Source: a virus
Length of the DNA stretch: 44,032 bases
Virus record (IMG/VR): IMGVR_UViG_3300027861_000053
Location: 1 to 44,032 of that record
Direction: 5' to 3' (one strand)
Shown here: positions 1 through 6,306 of the stretch, one piece after another
Numbering within the stretch: the stretch's first letter is position 1
How the letters are laid out: each line of letters starts with the position of its first letter
Translations under genes and position numbers: made by a program
Notes under the pieces: generated by a model
What the model saw: the letters and a program-made list of their open reading frames with translations, nothing else
What the model was told of the DNA's origin: nothing
Database searches by the model: none

Positions 1-59
1 ACTCAACAGACCAAACAACAACATTTCCATACCCTTTAAACAAGCTTAAAGGCAACTTA

Positions 60-542
60 ATGGATAATTTAGGATTTAAATGGAAAACAACTTTAGGAGA
101 GTTTGAATTAACAAAAACAACAGCATCTTGGATTATAGCTAATTCTAAATCATCTATGTTTAATAATGAAAGATGTTTTATATACAACAAAGCTTTTTAT
201 GAATCTTTTTTAAACCCTAAGCATACGCCTTGTTCTGATCCAGAAATATCAAGGTTTAATTTAATAAGAGATTGGGCTAAACAAAGAGGTATAGTAGACA
301 AAGGAAACTCGCATACTCAATATGTTAAGCTAATGGAAGAAGCCGGAGAATTAGCACAAGCTTTATTAAAAAAAGACAGAAAAGAAATATATGATGCTAT
401 TGGAGATATGATAGTTGTTTTAACAAACTTAGCAACTTTAGAAGACATGAAAATAGAAGATTGTATTGATTATGCTTACAATGAAATAGCAAGTAGAAAA
501 GGTAAAATGATTAATGGAACATTTGTAAAAAACACACTTTAA
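60..542 (+). CDS. MazG-like nucleotide pyrophosphohydrolase
   Basis: Residues about 87-125 carry the all-alpha NTP pyrophosphohydrolase (MazG) signature: E93, E94 and E97 in the motif MEEAGE, then E109, D112 and D116 in KEIYDAIGD. These acidic residues bind Mg2+ and the triphosphate in the family. MazG enzymes hydrolyse (d)NTPs to monophosphates, and in phages they are thought to adjust nucleotide or alarmone pools. The first ~85 residues match nothing I recognise. The reading frame is open all the way to base 3, so this may be the C-terminal MazG part of a longer protein cut by the window edge; the ATG at 60 is the first in-frame start available. The stop overlaps the next ATG by one base (TAATG), suggesting coupled translation. 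The MazG domain is confident; the true N-terminus is not. Confidence 0.82.
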   Translation: MDNLGFKWKTTLGEFELTKTTASWIIANSKSSMFNNERCFIYNKAFYESFLNPKHTPCSDPEISRFNLIRDWAKQRGIVDKGNSHTQYVKLMEEAGELAQALLKKDRKEIYDAIGDMIVVLTNLATLEDMKIEDCIDYAYNEIASRKGKMINGTFVKNTL

Positions 543-805
543 TGATAATAAAAACAGAAGATAAAATAGTTCAACAAGTGTTAAGAAAAATGGATGAACG
601 TAGCTTAATAGGCCAAAAAAAGTACGGTGCAACTATGATGCAAGAGATAGAAGGTCAAGAAAAAGATCTTGATCGTTTCTTAATTGATGTTCAAGAAGAA
701 CTAATGGATGCGTTATTATATATAGAAGCAGCTAGACGTTGTTTAACTGATGAGGTTGAAGAAGTTATGTTAAATAGAATAGAAGTTTATGAAAAAAACA
801 TTTAA
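542..805 (+). CDS. Small MazG-like (dNTP pyrophosphohydrolase) protein
   Basis: This 87-residue helical protein has the pattern seen in short phage MazG-like proteins: a GQKKYGATM segment near residue 25, followed by DVQEELMDALLYIE near residues 49-62, whose EE..D residues fit a metal-binding helix. Relatives are often annotated as dATP/dGTP pyrophosphohydrolase-like. The first gene of the pair also carries a MazG motif, so two such enzymes sit side by side ahead of ribonucleotide reductase, consistent with tuning of the dNTP pool. It starts on the TAATG overlap with the upstream gene, and its last 17 bases overlap the next gene. The substrate cannot be told from sequence. The N-terminal half of a complete MazG is absent. 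Confidence 0.68.
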   Translation: MIIKTEDKIVQQVLRKMDERSLIGQKKYGATMMQEIEGQEKDLDRFLIDVQEELMDALLYIEAARRCLTDEVEEVMLNRIEVYEKNI

Positions 806-1241
806 ACGAAAAAAAGGTCCTGTACAGTCGAAGAAGATATCATATGATGGTATCAACTTCGCTTCTGGGCTTGAGCGTTACATGTATATGGCTTTAAGAA
901 AAGCTAAAATAACGTCTTTATATGAAGGTCAAACCTTTGAGTTATCAGAAGCTTTTGAATTTCCTTTTGAATCATACGAAAGATGTGGCAATGGTAAAGG
1001 TGAATACAAAAACAGAGGTAACAAAAAGATACTAAATATAAAATACACACCAGACTTTGTAGGTAAGGGTTTTATAATTGAAACTAAAGGTAGAGCTAAT
1101 GAATCATTTCCTCTTAGATGGAAGTTGTTTAAAAAGCTTATAACAGAAAGACGACTAGGACCACTTACATTATATAAACCACAAAATCATAAAGAATGCG
1201 ACGAGACAGTAAAGCTAATCCTGGCCAAGCTAAAAGAATAG
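789..1241 (+). CDS. T7 endonuclease I-like Holliday junction resolvase
   Basis: The 150-residue protein matches the endonuclease I / DUF1064 type of PD-(D/E)XK nuclease. E29 lies in ASGLER, D89 in YTPDF and E98-x-K100 in IIETKG; these correspond to the catalytic Glu, Asp and Glu-x-Lys of T7 endonuclease I, with nearly the same spacing. The family cleaves branched DNA and resolves replication or recombination intermediates before packaging. The N-terminus is very basic (MKKTFKRKKG), suiting DNA binding. The insert between residues 60 and 83 is longer than in T7. It overlaps the MazG-like gene by 17 bases and the next small ORF by 46. The nuclease fold is clear; the exact in vivo substrate is inferred. 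Confidence 0.85.
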   Translation: MKKTFKRKKGPVQSKKISYDGINFASGLERYMYMALRKAKITSLYEGQTFELSEAFEFPFESYERCGNGKGEYKNRGNKKILNIKYTPDFVGKGFIIETKGRANESFPLRWKLFKKLITERRLGPLTLYKPQNHKECDETVKLILAKLKE

Positions 1242-1369
1242 CTAGAAAAATGTATGGTGAGCGACAAATAGACAAGTGGTGTAAATGGAGCTGGGATATA
1301 AGAGGTAAAATAAAATATAAAGAATTAATAGAGCAACAAGATAAATATAAAATAAAAGTATATGGATAA
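1196..1369 (+). CDS. Small basic hypothetical protein (57 aa)
   Basis: An open frame of 57 codons starts with ATG inside the end of the endonuclease gene. A later in-frame ATG at 1250 would give 39 residues. The product is rich in Lys and Arg with a Trp cluster (KWCKWSWDIRG near residues 28-38), which would suit nucleic-acid binding, but I recognise no family. It fills what would otherwise be a gap between the nuclease and the next ORF, and its last codons overlap the following start, matching the compact packing of this operon. Coding status is inferred from context and composition only. Confidence 0.5.
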   Translation: MRRDSKANPGQAKRIARKMYGERQIDKWCKWSWDIRGKIKYKELIEQQDKYKIKVYG

Positions 1370-1517
1370 AATAAAAGAATATGCTGTAACAAATTATCCT
1401 AAAACATTTAAAGATGTTAGTAGTGTTATAGTAGAAGAAAACGATGTAGTTTATTTTATATCATCTCACAAAGATGGTTCACCTATAGTAATTAATAAAA
1501 AAACAATAAATGGATAA
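1362..1517 (+). CDS. Small hypothetical protein (51 aa)
   Basis: A 51-codon ORF begins eight bases before the stop of the preceding small ORF and runs into the start of the next one. The product has alternating hydrophobic residues (VSSVIVEENDVVYFISS near residues 19-35) suggesting a short beta-rich fold. No family is recognised. The evidence for it being real is the tight overlap on both sides and the lack of any other reading of this interval. Confidence 0.45.
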   Translation: MDKIKEYAVTNYPKTFKDVSSVIVEENDVVYFISSHKDGSPIVINKKTING

Positions 1518-1656
1518 AGAAATAAAAAACTGGAGTATAAGTGTAGGGTTTTATCCCGGCATATTAATGGGTATGAGGACATATGATGAGCCTGATCAAG
1601 TATCATATGTTATGTATATACCTTTTGTAGATATTGCCTTAGAAGTGTTTAAATAA
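1510..1656 (+). CDS. Small conserved-type phage protein (48 aa)
   Basis: This 48-residue ORF encodes a compact protein with the segment GFYPGILMGMRTYDEPDQ followed by a hydrophobic strand and the ending DIALEVFK. The pattern resembles small proteins of unknown function that travel with nrd genes in marine phages; this is a recollection of a pattern, not a database match. It overlaps the upstream ORF by eight bases and shares one base with the RNR small-subunit start (TAATG), so it is probably translated with nrdB. Function unknown. Confidence 0.6.
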   Translation: MDKEIKNWSISVGFYPGILMGMRTYDEPDQVSYVMYIPFVDIALEVFK

Positions 1657-2624
1657 TGGGGTTGTTTGACGAGCGCATAGCGTACAAACCGTTTGAATAT
1701 CCTGAATACTATACAGAAGGTTGGTTAAAACAAGCACAGGCATTTTGGTTACATACTGAAATATCTATGCAAAGTGATATTAAAAATTGGAACGAAGAAT
1801 TAAATGATAAAGAGAAAAATTTGGTCGGTAACATTTTACTCGGCTTTGCACAGACGGAGTGCGCGGTATCAGATTATTGGACACAGAAAGTAGTTGGTTG
1901 GTTTCCTAAACACGAAATACAACAAATGGCTATGATGTTTGGATCACAAGAGACTATTCATGCTGTAGCATATAGTTATTTAAATGAAACTTTAAAACTA
2001 GAAAATTATGAAGCTTTTTTACATGAACCCGCTACTGCTGAGCGGTTTGATAATTTGGTTGCTTACAGTGGTAAGTCTACTATTGGTATTGCGAAATCTT
2101 TGGCAGTATTTAGCGCGTTCGCAGAAGGTGTTAGCTTATATTCTGCTTTCGCTGTACTTTATTCTTTTCAGTTACGCAATTTACTTAAAGGTATAGGGCA
2201 ACAAATGAAATGGTCTGTAAGAGATGAATCTCTACACAGCAAAATGGGTTGTCAATTATTTAGACATATGTGTGAAGAGGACAATAGCCTGTTAAGTGAA
2301 TGTAGAGAAGATATAATAGCCGCAGCGGAAACAATGGTTAATCTTGAAGAAAAATATATAAACAAAATGTTTGAAATGGGTGATGTAGAAGGTATTAAAT
2401 CTTATGACTTAAAACAATTTATAAAAAAGAGAACAAATGAAAAACTTGTGGAATTGGGTTACGTTGACTTGGGATCGTATTTTGCTTATGACACTAAAGC
2501 AGCGTCTAATCTTGATTGGTTCTATCATCTTACCGGCGGGGTCACTCATACTGATTTTTTCGCAACTAGGCCAACTGATTACTCGAAGGCTGGGGAAGGC
2601 GAAGACTTTGAAGACATCTGGTAA
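1656..2624 (+). CDS. nrdB: Ribonucleotide reductase class I small (beta) subunit
   Basis: The protein generates and holds the radical used by class I ribonucleotide reductase to make deoxynucleotides. The dimetal-site residues are visible in order: E68 (AQTEC), E99 and H102 (QETIH), E157 (FAEG), E191 and H194 (DESLH). Y106, four residues after H102, occupies the position of the radical tyrosine (Y122 in E. coli NrdB). At 322 residues it is a normal small phage beta subunit. It precedes the large-subunit gene with three tiny ORFs between, the reverse of the usual nrdA-nrdB order. The C-terminal tail (EDFEDIW) is acidic with a terminal Trp, as expected for the peptide that docks on the alpha subunit. 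All key residues are intact, so it is probably active. Confidence 0.96.
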   Translation: MGLFDERIAYKPFEYPEYYTEGWLKQAQAFWLHTEISMQSDIKNWNEELNDKEKNLVGNILLGFAQTECAVSDYWTQKVVGWFPKHEIQQMAMMFGSQETIHAVAYSYLNETLKLENYEAFLHEPATAERFDNLVAYSGKSTIGIAKSLAVFSAFAEGVSLYSAFAVLYSFQLRNLLKGIGQQMKWSVRDESLHSKMGCQLFRHMCEEDNSLLSECREDIIAAAETMVNLEEKYINKMFEMGDVEGIKSYDLKQFIKKRTNEKLVELGYVDLGSYFAYDTKAASNLDWFYHLTGGVTHTDFFATRPTDYSKAGEGEDFEDIW

Positions 2625-2709
2625 AATAAATATAACAGAAGAAGAAATATACAAAGATCTTAATTGGAATGGTATGCGAGACTTTGTTAAAAAAGAAGAT
2701 ATAAAATGA
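2608..2709 (+). CDS. Possible tiny ORF between nrdB and nrdA (33 aa)
   Basis: A short frame ends at TGA in an ATGA overlap with the next gene's ATG at 2706, the arrangement used throughout this operon. Its coding-looking part is KINITEEEIYKDLNWNGMRD. The only ATG long enough lies deep inside nrdB (2437), so a TTG at 2608, preceded by an AAGGCGAAG stretch, is offered as the start; this is uncertain. No family is recognised. The alternative is that the interval is merely a spacer. Confidence 0.3.
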   Translation: MKTSGKINITEEEIYKDLNWNGMRDFVKKEDIK

Positions 2710-2945
2710 AAGGACAAAAACAAAGTAGAACAGATTTAATAGAAAAAAAATTAAATGCTCAAAACAGAATAATTGAACATTTATTAAATGAGTTAAGCAA
2801 CATGAGAGACTTAGCTATTGGAACTTTAGAAACATTAAAATTAATGCCTGGTTATGAAAAAGCTATTGAGCAAATTAGAGAAAGTATTAAGCAAGAATCT
2901 AGTAAGACAGAAAAGGTTAAGTCCTTGGAAGAGATTAGCGACTAG
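2706..2945 (+). CDS. Coiled-coil hypothetical protein (79 aa)
   Basis: The 79-residue product is almost entirely helical and charged, with heptad-like spacing of Leu and Ile (LIEKKLNAQNRIIEHLLNEL near residues 11-30), so it probably forms a short coiled coil. It is coupled to the upstream ORF by an ATGA overlap. Its 3' end overlaps the next ORF by up to 92 bases if that gene starts at its first ATG. It lies between the two RNR subunit genes, but nothing in it suggests a redox partner: there is no CxxC and no glutaredoxin fold. Function unknown. Confidence 0.6.
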   Translation: MKGQKQSRTDLIEKKLNAQNRIIEHLLNELSNMRDLAIGTLETLKLMPGYEKAIEQIRESIKQESSKTEKVKSLEEISD

Positions 2946-3120
2946 ATCAGGTTACATGGGTGCAGGTTTTTTAATAGCTGCACAGTGGACATTAGAACCT
3001 AAGCTTTATATCTTAGGTTTTATATGCGTAATGATTCAAACAGCTTCTAGAAAACAATGGAACCTAGTTGCTTTAAACTTAAATGGGCTTATTGCCTGGA
3101 CAAAACATTTTATAGGATAA
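2854..3120 (+). CDS. Small membrane-associated hypothetical protein
   Basis: The frame gives 88 residues from the ATG at 2854 or 54 from the ATG at 2956. The C-terminal half is hydrophobic and aromatic, with a likely membrane segment at about residues 46-61 (KLYILGFICVMIQTAS) and the ending GLIAWTKHFIG. The N-terminal part is basic and amphipathic (MKKLLSKLEKVL). I favour the longer form because RSGYMGAGFLIAAQW reads as continuous protein, but the 92-base overlap it requires is unusually long. It directly precedes nrdA by three bases. The function is unknown; membrane association is inferred from hydrophobicity only. Confidence 0.55.
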   Translation: MKKLLSKLEKVLSKNLVRQKRLSPWKRLATRSGYMGAGFLIAAQWTLEPKLYILGFICVMIQTASRKQWNLVALNLNGLIAWTKHFIG

Positions 3121-3123
3121 AAT

Positions 3124-4842
3124 ATGTGGAACAATGAATGGAAAAAAGGAGAAGATTACCCAAAATGGGGAGACACAGACGTGTACAAAAAAACTATTAC
3201 CGGGGGATATTTATTTAACGGAGAGTCTCCTAAGGAGGCCTATCAGCGAGTATCAAAAACAGTTGCTAGAAGACTATATAAACCAGAGCTCGCAGAGACT
3301 TTTTTTGAGTATATTTGGAATGGTTGGTTGTGTCTTGCTAGTCCTGTTCTTAGTAACACTGGGACTGACAGGGGTCTTCCTATCAGTTGCTTTGGCATTG
3401 ATGTAGCTGATAGTATACAAGACATAGGAGGTAAAAACTTAGAAATGATGCTACTCGCTAAGCATGGCGGTGGAGTAGGTATTGGTATAAATCAAATTAG
3501 ACCCGCCGGCGCAACAATAACAGGAAATGGAACATCAGACGGAGTCGTCCCTTTTTGTAAAATATACGATTCAACAATACTTGCCACTAATCAAGGATCA
3601 GTTAGACGAGGAGCTGCATCAGTTAATATTAACATTGAGCACGACGATTTCGAAGAATGGCTTGAAATCAGAGAACCTAAGGGAGATGTTAACAGACAGT
3701 CGCTTAATTTACATCAGTGCGCAATTGTTGGCGATAAGTTTATGCGTAAACTTGAACAAGGAGATGCAGGAGCAAGAGCTAGATGGAGTAAACTACTTAG
3801 AAAGCGAAAAGCAACTGGAGAGCCGTACATTATGTTTAAAGGCAATGTTAACAAGAAGAATCCTAAAGCTTATAAAGAAAATGGATTAAAAGTACATATG
3901 ACTAATATATGTTCAGAAATTACATTACACACCGATGAAAATCACAGTTTTGTTTGTTGTTTATCATCACTAAATCTAGCTAAATATGACGAATGGAAAG
4001 ACACTAATCTTATATATGACGCCACTTTCTTTCTTGATGGTGTTATGGAAGAATTTATTCAACGGGCGAAAGGATTACGCGGATTCGAAAATTCTATACG
4101 ATCTGCACAAAAAGGGCGTGCACTCGGTTTGGGTGTCCTCGGATGGCATACATATCTCCAAGAAAAGGGTATTCCTTTCGAAGGTTTATTATCTCAGTTT
4201 GAAACTAGGAAAATATTTTCGCAAATTAAAATTGAAAGTGAAAGAGCTTCCATGGTTTTGGCGGAAACTTATGGCGAACCTTTATGGTGCTCTGGAACTG
4301 GCATGCGTAATACTCATCTGCGTGCTGTTGCTCCCACTGTTAGCAATAGTAAGCTCAGTGGCAATGTCTCGGCGGGAATAGAACCTTGGGCTGCTAATGT
4401 TTTTACAGAACAATCTGCTAAAGGTACTTTTATTAGAAAAAACCCAACATTAGTTAAACTATTACGAAAACACAAATTAAACAATGAAGAAATATGGAGT
4501 AAAATATTGGCTGATGGAGGCTCTGTTCAAGATATACCTGAGCTTGATAATATTACAGTTGGACATGACATGCCTGTTAAGGAAGTTTTTAAAACTTTTA
4601 AAGAAATAAATCAATTAGAGCTAATAAACCAAGCTGGTTTAAGGCAACAATATATTGATCAATCTGTTAGTTTAAACTTAGCTTTTCCTAGCGAAGCCAC
4701 GCCAAAGTGGATTAATAAGGTGCATTTTGATGCTTGGAAAAAAGGTATTAAAACATTATATTATACTAGAACAGAATCTGTTTTACGCGGTGATATAGCT
4801 CAACAAGCAATGAGTGAAGATTGTGTAGCTTGTGATGGCTAA
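3124..4842 (+). CDS. nrdA: Ribonucleotide reductase class I large (alpha) subunit, compact form
   Basis: This subunit reduces ribonucleotides at its active site and accepts the radical from NrdB. Visible key residues are C89 (LPISCFG) and C278 or C279 (FVCCLSSLNL) as the reducing pair, N261-C263-E265 (TNICSEI) as the catalytic triad with the thiyl-radical Cys, Y546-Y547 (TLYYTRTES) for radical transfer, and C567-x-x-C570 at the C-terminal tail for re-reduction. At 572 residues it is much shorter than E. coli NrdA (about 760): it begins almost directly in the catalytic domain and has no N-terminal ATP-cone, so dATP overall-activity inhibition is probably absent. That would suit a phage needing unrestricted dNTP synthesis. 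It is the last gene of the plus-strand operon and is followed by a terminator. Confidence 0.96.
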   Translation: MWNNEWKKGEDYPKWGDTDVYKKTITGGYLFNGESPKEAYQRVSKTVARRLYKPELAETFFEYIWNGWLCLASPVLSNTGTDRGLPISCFGIDVADSIQDIGGKNLEMMLLAKHGGGVGIGINQIRPAGATITGNGTSDGVVPFCKIYDSTILATNQGSVRRGAASVNINIEHDDFEEWLEIREPKGDVNRQSLNLHQCAIVGDKFMRKLEQGDAGARARWSKLLRKRKATGEPYIMFKGNVNKKNPKAYKENGLKVHMTNICSEITLHTDENHSFVCCLSSLNLAKYDEWKDTNLIYDATFFLDGVMEEFIQRAKGLRGFENSIRSAQKGRALGLGVLGWHTYLQEKGIPFEGLLSQFETRKIFSQIKIESERASMVLAETYGEPLWCSGTGMRNTHLRAVAPTVSNSKLSGNVSAGIEPWAANVFTEQSAKGTFIRKNPTLVKLLRKHKLNNEEIWSKILADGGSVQDIPELDNITVGHDMPVKEVFKTFKEINQLELINQAGLRQQYIDQSVSLNLAFPSEATPKWINKVHFDAWKKGIKTLYYTRTESVLRGDIAQQAMSEDCVACDG

Positions 4843-4913
4843 AGGCTAAAAGTTATGACTTTTTTACACATATAAAAACTAATATGTATAAATAATTAAA
4901 TAATGTATACATA

Positions 4914-4950
4914 TCAAAAAAAGGGCTCTCGTAATGAGGGCCCTTTCTTA
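4914..4950. terminator. Bidirectional intrinsic terminator between convergent operons
   Basis: A ten-base-pair stem (AAGGGCTCTC at 4921-4930 with GAGGGCCCTT at 4936-4945, one G-U wobble) closes a five-base loop GTAAT. A-tracts lie on the left and T-rich sequence on the right, so it works as a terminator read from either strand. It sits between the 3' ends of the plus-strand RNR operon and the minus-strand lysis end. The 154-base gap 4843-4996 holds nothing else I can identify. Confidence 0.85.
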
Positions 4951-4996
4951 TTTAGGAACTTTAGGTATGGTACGCCTTTTTTGTTTTGTTCCTTAT

Positions 4997-5479
4997 TTAT
5001 TTTGATTCATGTTTTCCATCTGGAAGATATTTAACTATTTTATCTATTATTTTATTTTTGCTATCATCCATTTTACTGTTTCCAATAGCTCCAACAATAG
5101 AGCCAGCATAGTTATTAGTTAGATCTTCAACACCTTCTATTAAAGTATCTTTCAATGTACTTTTTCCGCTTTTAACTGCTGAATAACCAGCTTTTATTTC
5201 GTGAGCAGCGCCTAAAGCATTAGCACCAAATGCGGCTAAACCTCTTCCCATTATAGAATTACCCAAACCAAATGGCAGTTTGTTTCTTAAGCTTTCAGTA
5301 GTATACTGAGACGTTGTAGTATGTCTAGGAGCATCGTCATTAGCATCATCTCCATTATATCTTGTACTTATATTAGCTATAGCTTTTTTCTTAGGATTAC
5401 CTAGTTCGTAAGCAACTTTAGACTCTATAGTGCCAGGCGCTTCTTTGATTTGTTTAAGTTTTTTGTAAGGATCTGGCAT
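4997..5479 (-). CDS. Hypothetical protein (160 aa), last gene of late operon
   Basis: A 160-residue protein with a polar, disordered N-terminal half and a Gly/Ala-rich segment at about residues 69-92 (PFGLGNSIMGRGLAAFGANA) that could be a glycine-zipper-like or membrane-inserting helix. The C-terminus is charged. No family is recognised. It is the most promoter-distal gene of the minus-strand block, two bases after the neighbouring small gene and downstream of the lysis genes, facing the shared terminator. A minor virion or lysis-accessory role is possible but unsupported. Confidence 0.65.
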   Translation of the reverse strand: MPDPYKKLKQIKEAPGTIESKVAYELGNPKKKAIANISTRYNGDDANDDAPRHTTTSQYTTESLRNKLPFGLGNSIMGRGLAAFGANALGAAHEIKAGYSAVKSGKSTLKDTLIEGVEDLTNNYAGSIVGAIGNSKMDDSKNKIIDKIVKYLPDGKHESK

Positions 5480-5481
5480 GA

Positions 5482-5715
5482 TTATTTTTTTGTTTTTCTA
5501 CCTGATCTAGCTTTTCCTTTTATAGCATCTGGTATATCACCAATTTGATCACCAACTTCTATTATAGCCTTAGCAACATCTTTTAATTCTTTAGCGGTAA
5601 GTTTGTATCTTTTTTTAATTTCTTTAACTGTAGCTAAAGCTTTTTCGTCTATGTTTGTTTTACTCCAAAGTAAATTCCACACGTCAATCCAATATTGTTT
5701 AGTTAGTTTCCACAT
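5482..5715 (-). CDS. Small helical hypothetical protein (77 aa)
   Basis: The 77-residue protein starts with an amphipathic aromatic stretch (MWKLTKQYWIDVWNLLWSK), continues with a helical domain (KRYKLTAKELKDVAKAIIEV) and ends in a very basic tail (RSGRKTKK). The start lies one base from the stop of the holin-like gene, so the two are probably translated together. The aromatic N-terminus could sit on a membrane, which would fit the lysis neighbourhood, but I do not recognise a family. Its function is unknown. Confidence 0.65.
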   Translation of the reverse strand: MWKLTKQYWIDVWNLLWSKTNIDEKALATVKEIKKRYKLTAKELKDVAKAIIEVGDQIGDIPDAIKGKARSGRKTKK

Positions 5716-5716
5716 A

Positions 5717-5869
5717 TTATTTTTTTTTAAGTTTTATCCATTTATCTACGGTATAACCTATGGTTACAATTAAAAGAAATATTTTTAAACCCATTTCTAT
5801 GTTTGTAAAAGTAGTAACACCTAGTGTTGATGCATTTATAATGTAAAGTTTCATTTGTTGAATGTCCAT
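5717..5869 (-). CDS. One-span holin-like small membrane protein (50 aa)
   Basis: A 50-codon gene between the amidase and the 77-residue gene. Residues about 26-42 (MGLKIFLLIVTIGYTVD) form one transmembrane helix, followed by the basic tail KWIKLKKK, which predicts an N-out, C-in topology. Size, single span, basic tail and placement next to the endolysin all match small phage holins, which permeabilise the inner membrane so that the amidase can reach peptidoglycan. I recall similar short ORFs with KLYIINA near the N-terminus in marine phages, but this is pattern memory. A second, different holin candidate lies at 35701-36099, so which one triggers lysis is open. Confidence 0.65.
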   Translation of the reverse strand: MDIQQMKLYIINASTLGVTTFTNIEMGLKIFLLIVTIGYTVDKWIKLKKK

Positions 5870-5879
5870 TTTTTATTAT

Positions 5880-6305
5880 TTATATATTACAATATTCTTT
5901 ATAAGCATCAAAGCAAGGACAAGATTTCGCTGCAAATTCATTGTGACCATGTATTGTAGCTTTTGAGTGCATCTTTTTTAACGTTTTTAACAGCAGTAAC
6001 AAGCTTTCTTTTTGTTCTATTGTTCTAGTGTCTTTAGCAATCCATTTTCCGTTACGTCCTCTCTCAGCCTCTACTCCTCCAATATAACAAATTCCTATTG
6101 ATCCTTTATTGTGGTTTTTAACATGAGCTCCTTGTTCATATATATTTCTACCGTACTCTATAGTACCGTCTAGCAAAACAACATAATGATAACCTATGCC
6201 TTTCCAACCTCTTTTTAAATGCCATCGATTTATTTCAGCAGCATCTAAGTCTCTGCCTTCTTGCGTAGCAGAACAATGTACTATTAATTTATCTATTTTT
6301 CTCAT
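5880..6305 (-). CDS. N-acetylmuramoyl-L-alanine amidase (T7 lysozyme-type endolysin)
   Basis: The 141-residue protein covers a single amidase_2 domain and closely follows T7 lysozyme. H10 (VHCSAT), H121 (HGHNE) and C129 (KSCP) match the Zn ligands, while Y39 (GIGYHY) and K127 match the catalytic residues. It cleaves the bond between muramic acid and the stem peptide to burst the cell. There is no signal peptide, so it needs a holin to cross the membrane; the next gene downstream is a holin candidate. T7 lysozyme also inhibits T7 RNA polymerase; no such polymerase is in this window, so that second role cannot be assumed. It lies directly after the giant internal virion gene, with one base between. 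Confidence 0.95.
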   Translation of the reverse strand: MRKIDKLIVHCSATQEGRDLDAAEINRWHLKRGWKGIGYHYVVLLDGTIEYGRNIYEQGAHVKNHNKGSIGICYIGGVEAERGRNGKWIAKDTRTIEQKESLLLLLKTLKKMHSKATIHGHNEFAAKSCPCFDAYKEYCNI

Positions 6306-6306
6306 A

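Noticed and set aside
2437-2607. The longer form of the small ORF ending at 2709, starting at an ATG within nrdB.
   Set aside because: This part overlaps the conserved C-terminal half of nrdB almost completely and its translation does not look like protein. Only the last ~33 codons could be coding.
4876-4914. Palindrome-like TATGTATAAATAATTAAATAATGTATACAT region before the terminator.
   Set aside because: It is simple AT-rich sequence at the end of an operon and no gene starts nearby, so an operator or origin call is unsupported.
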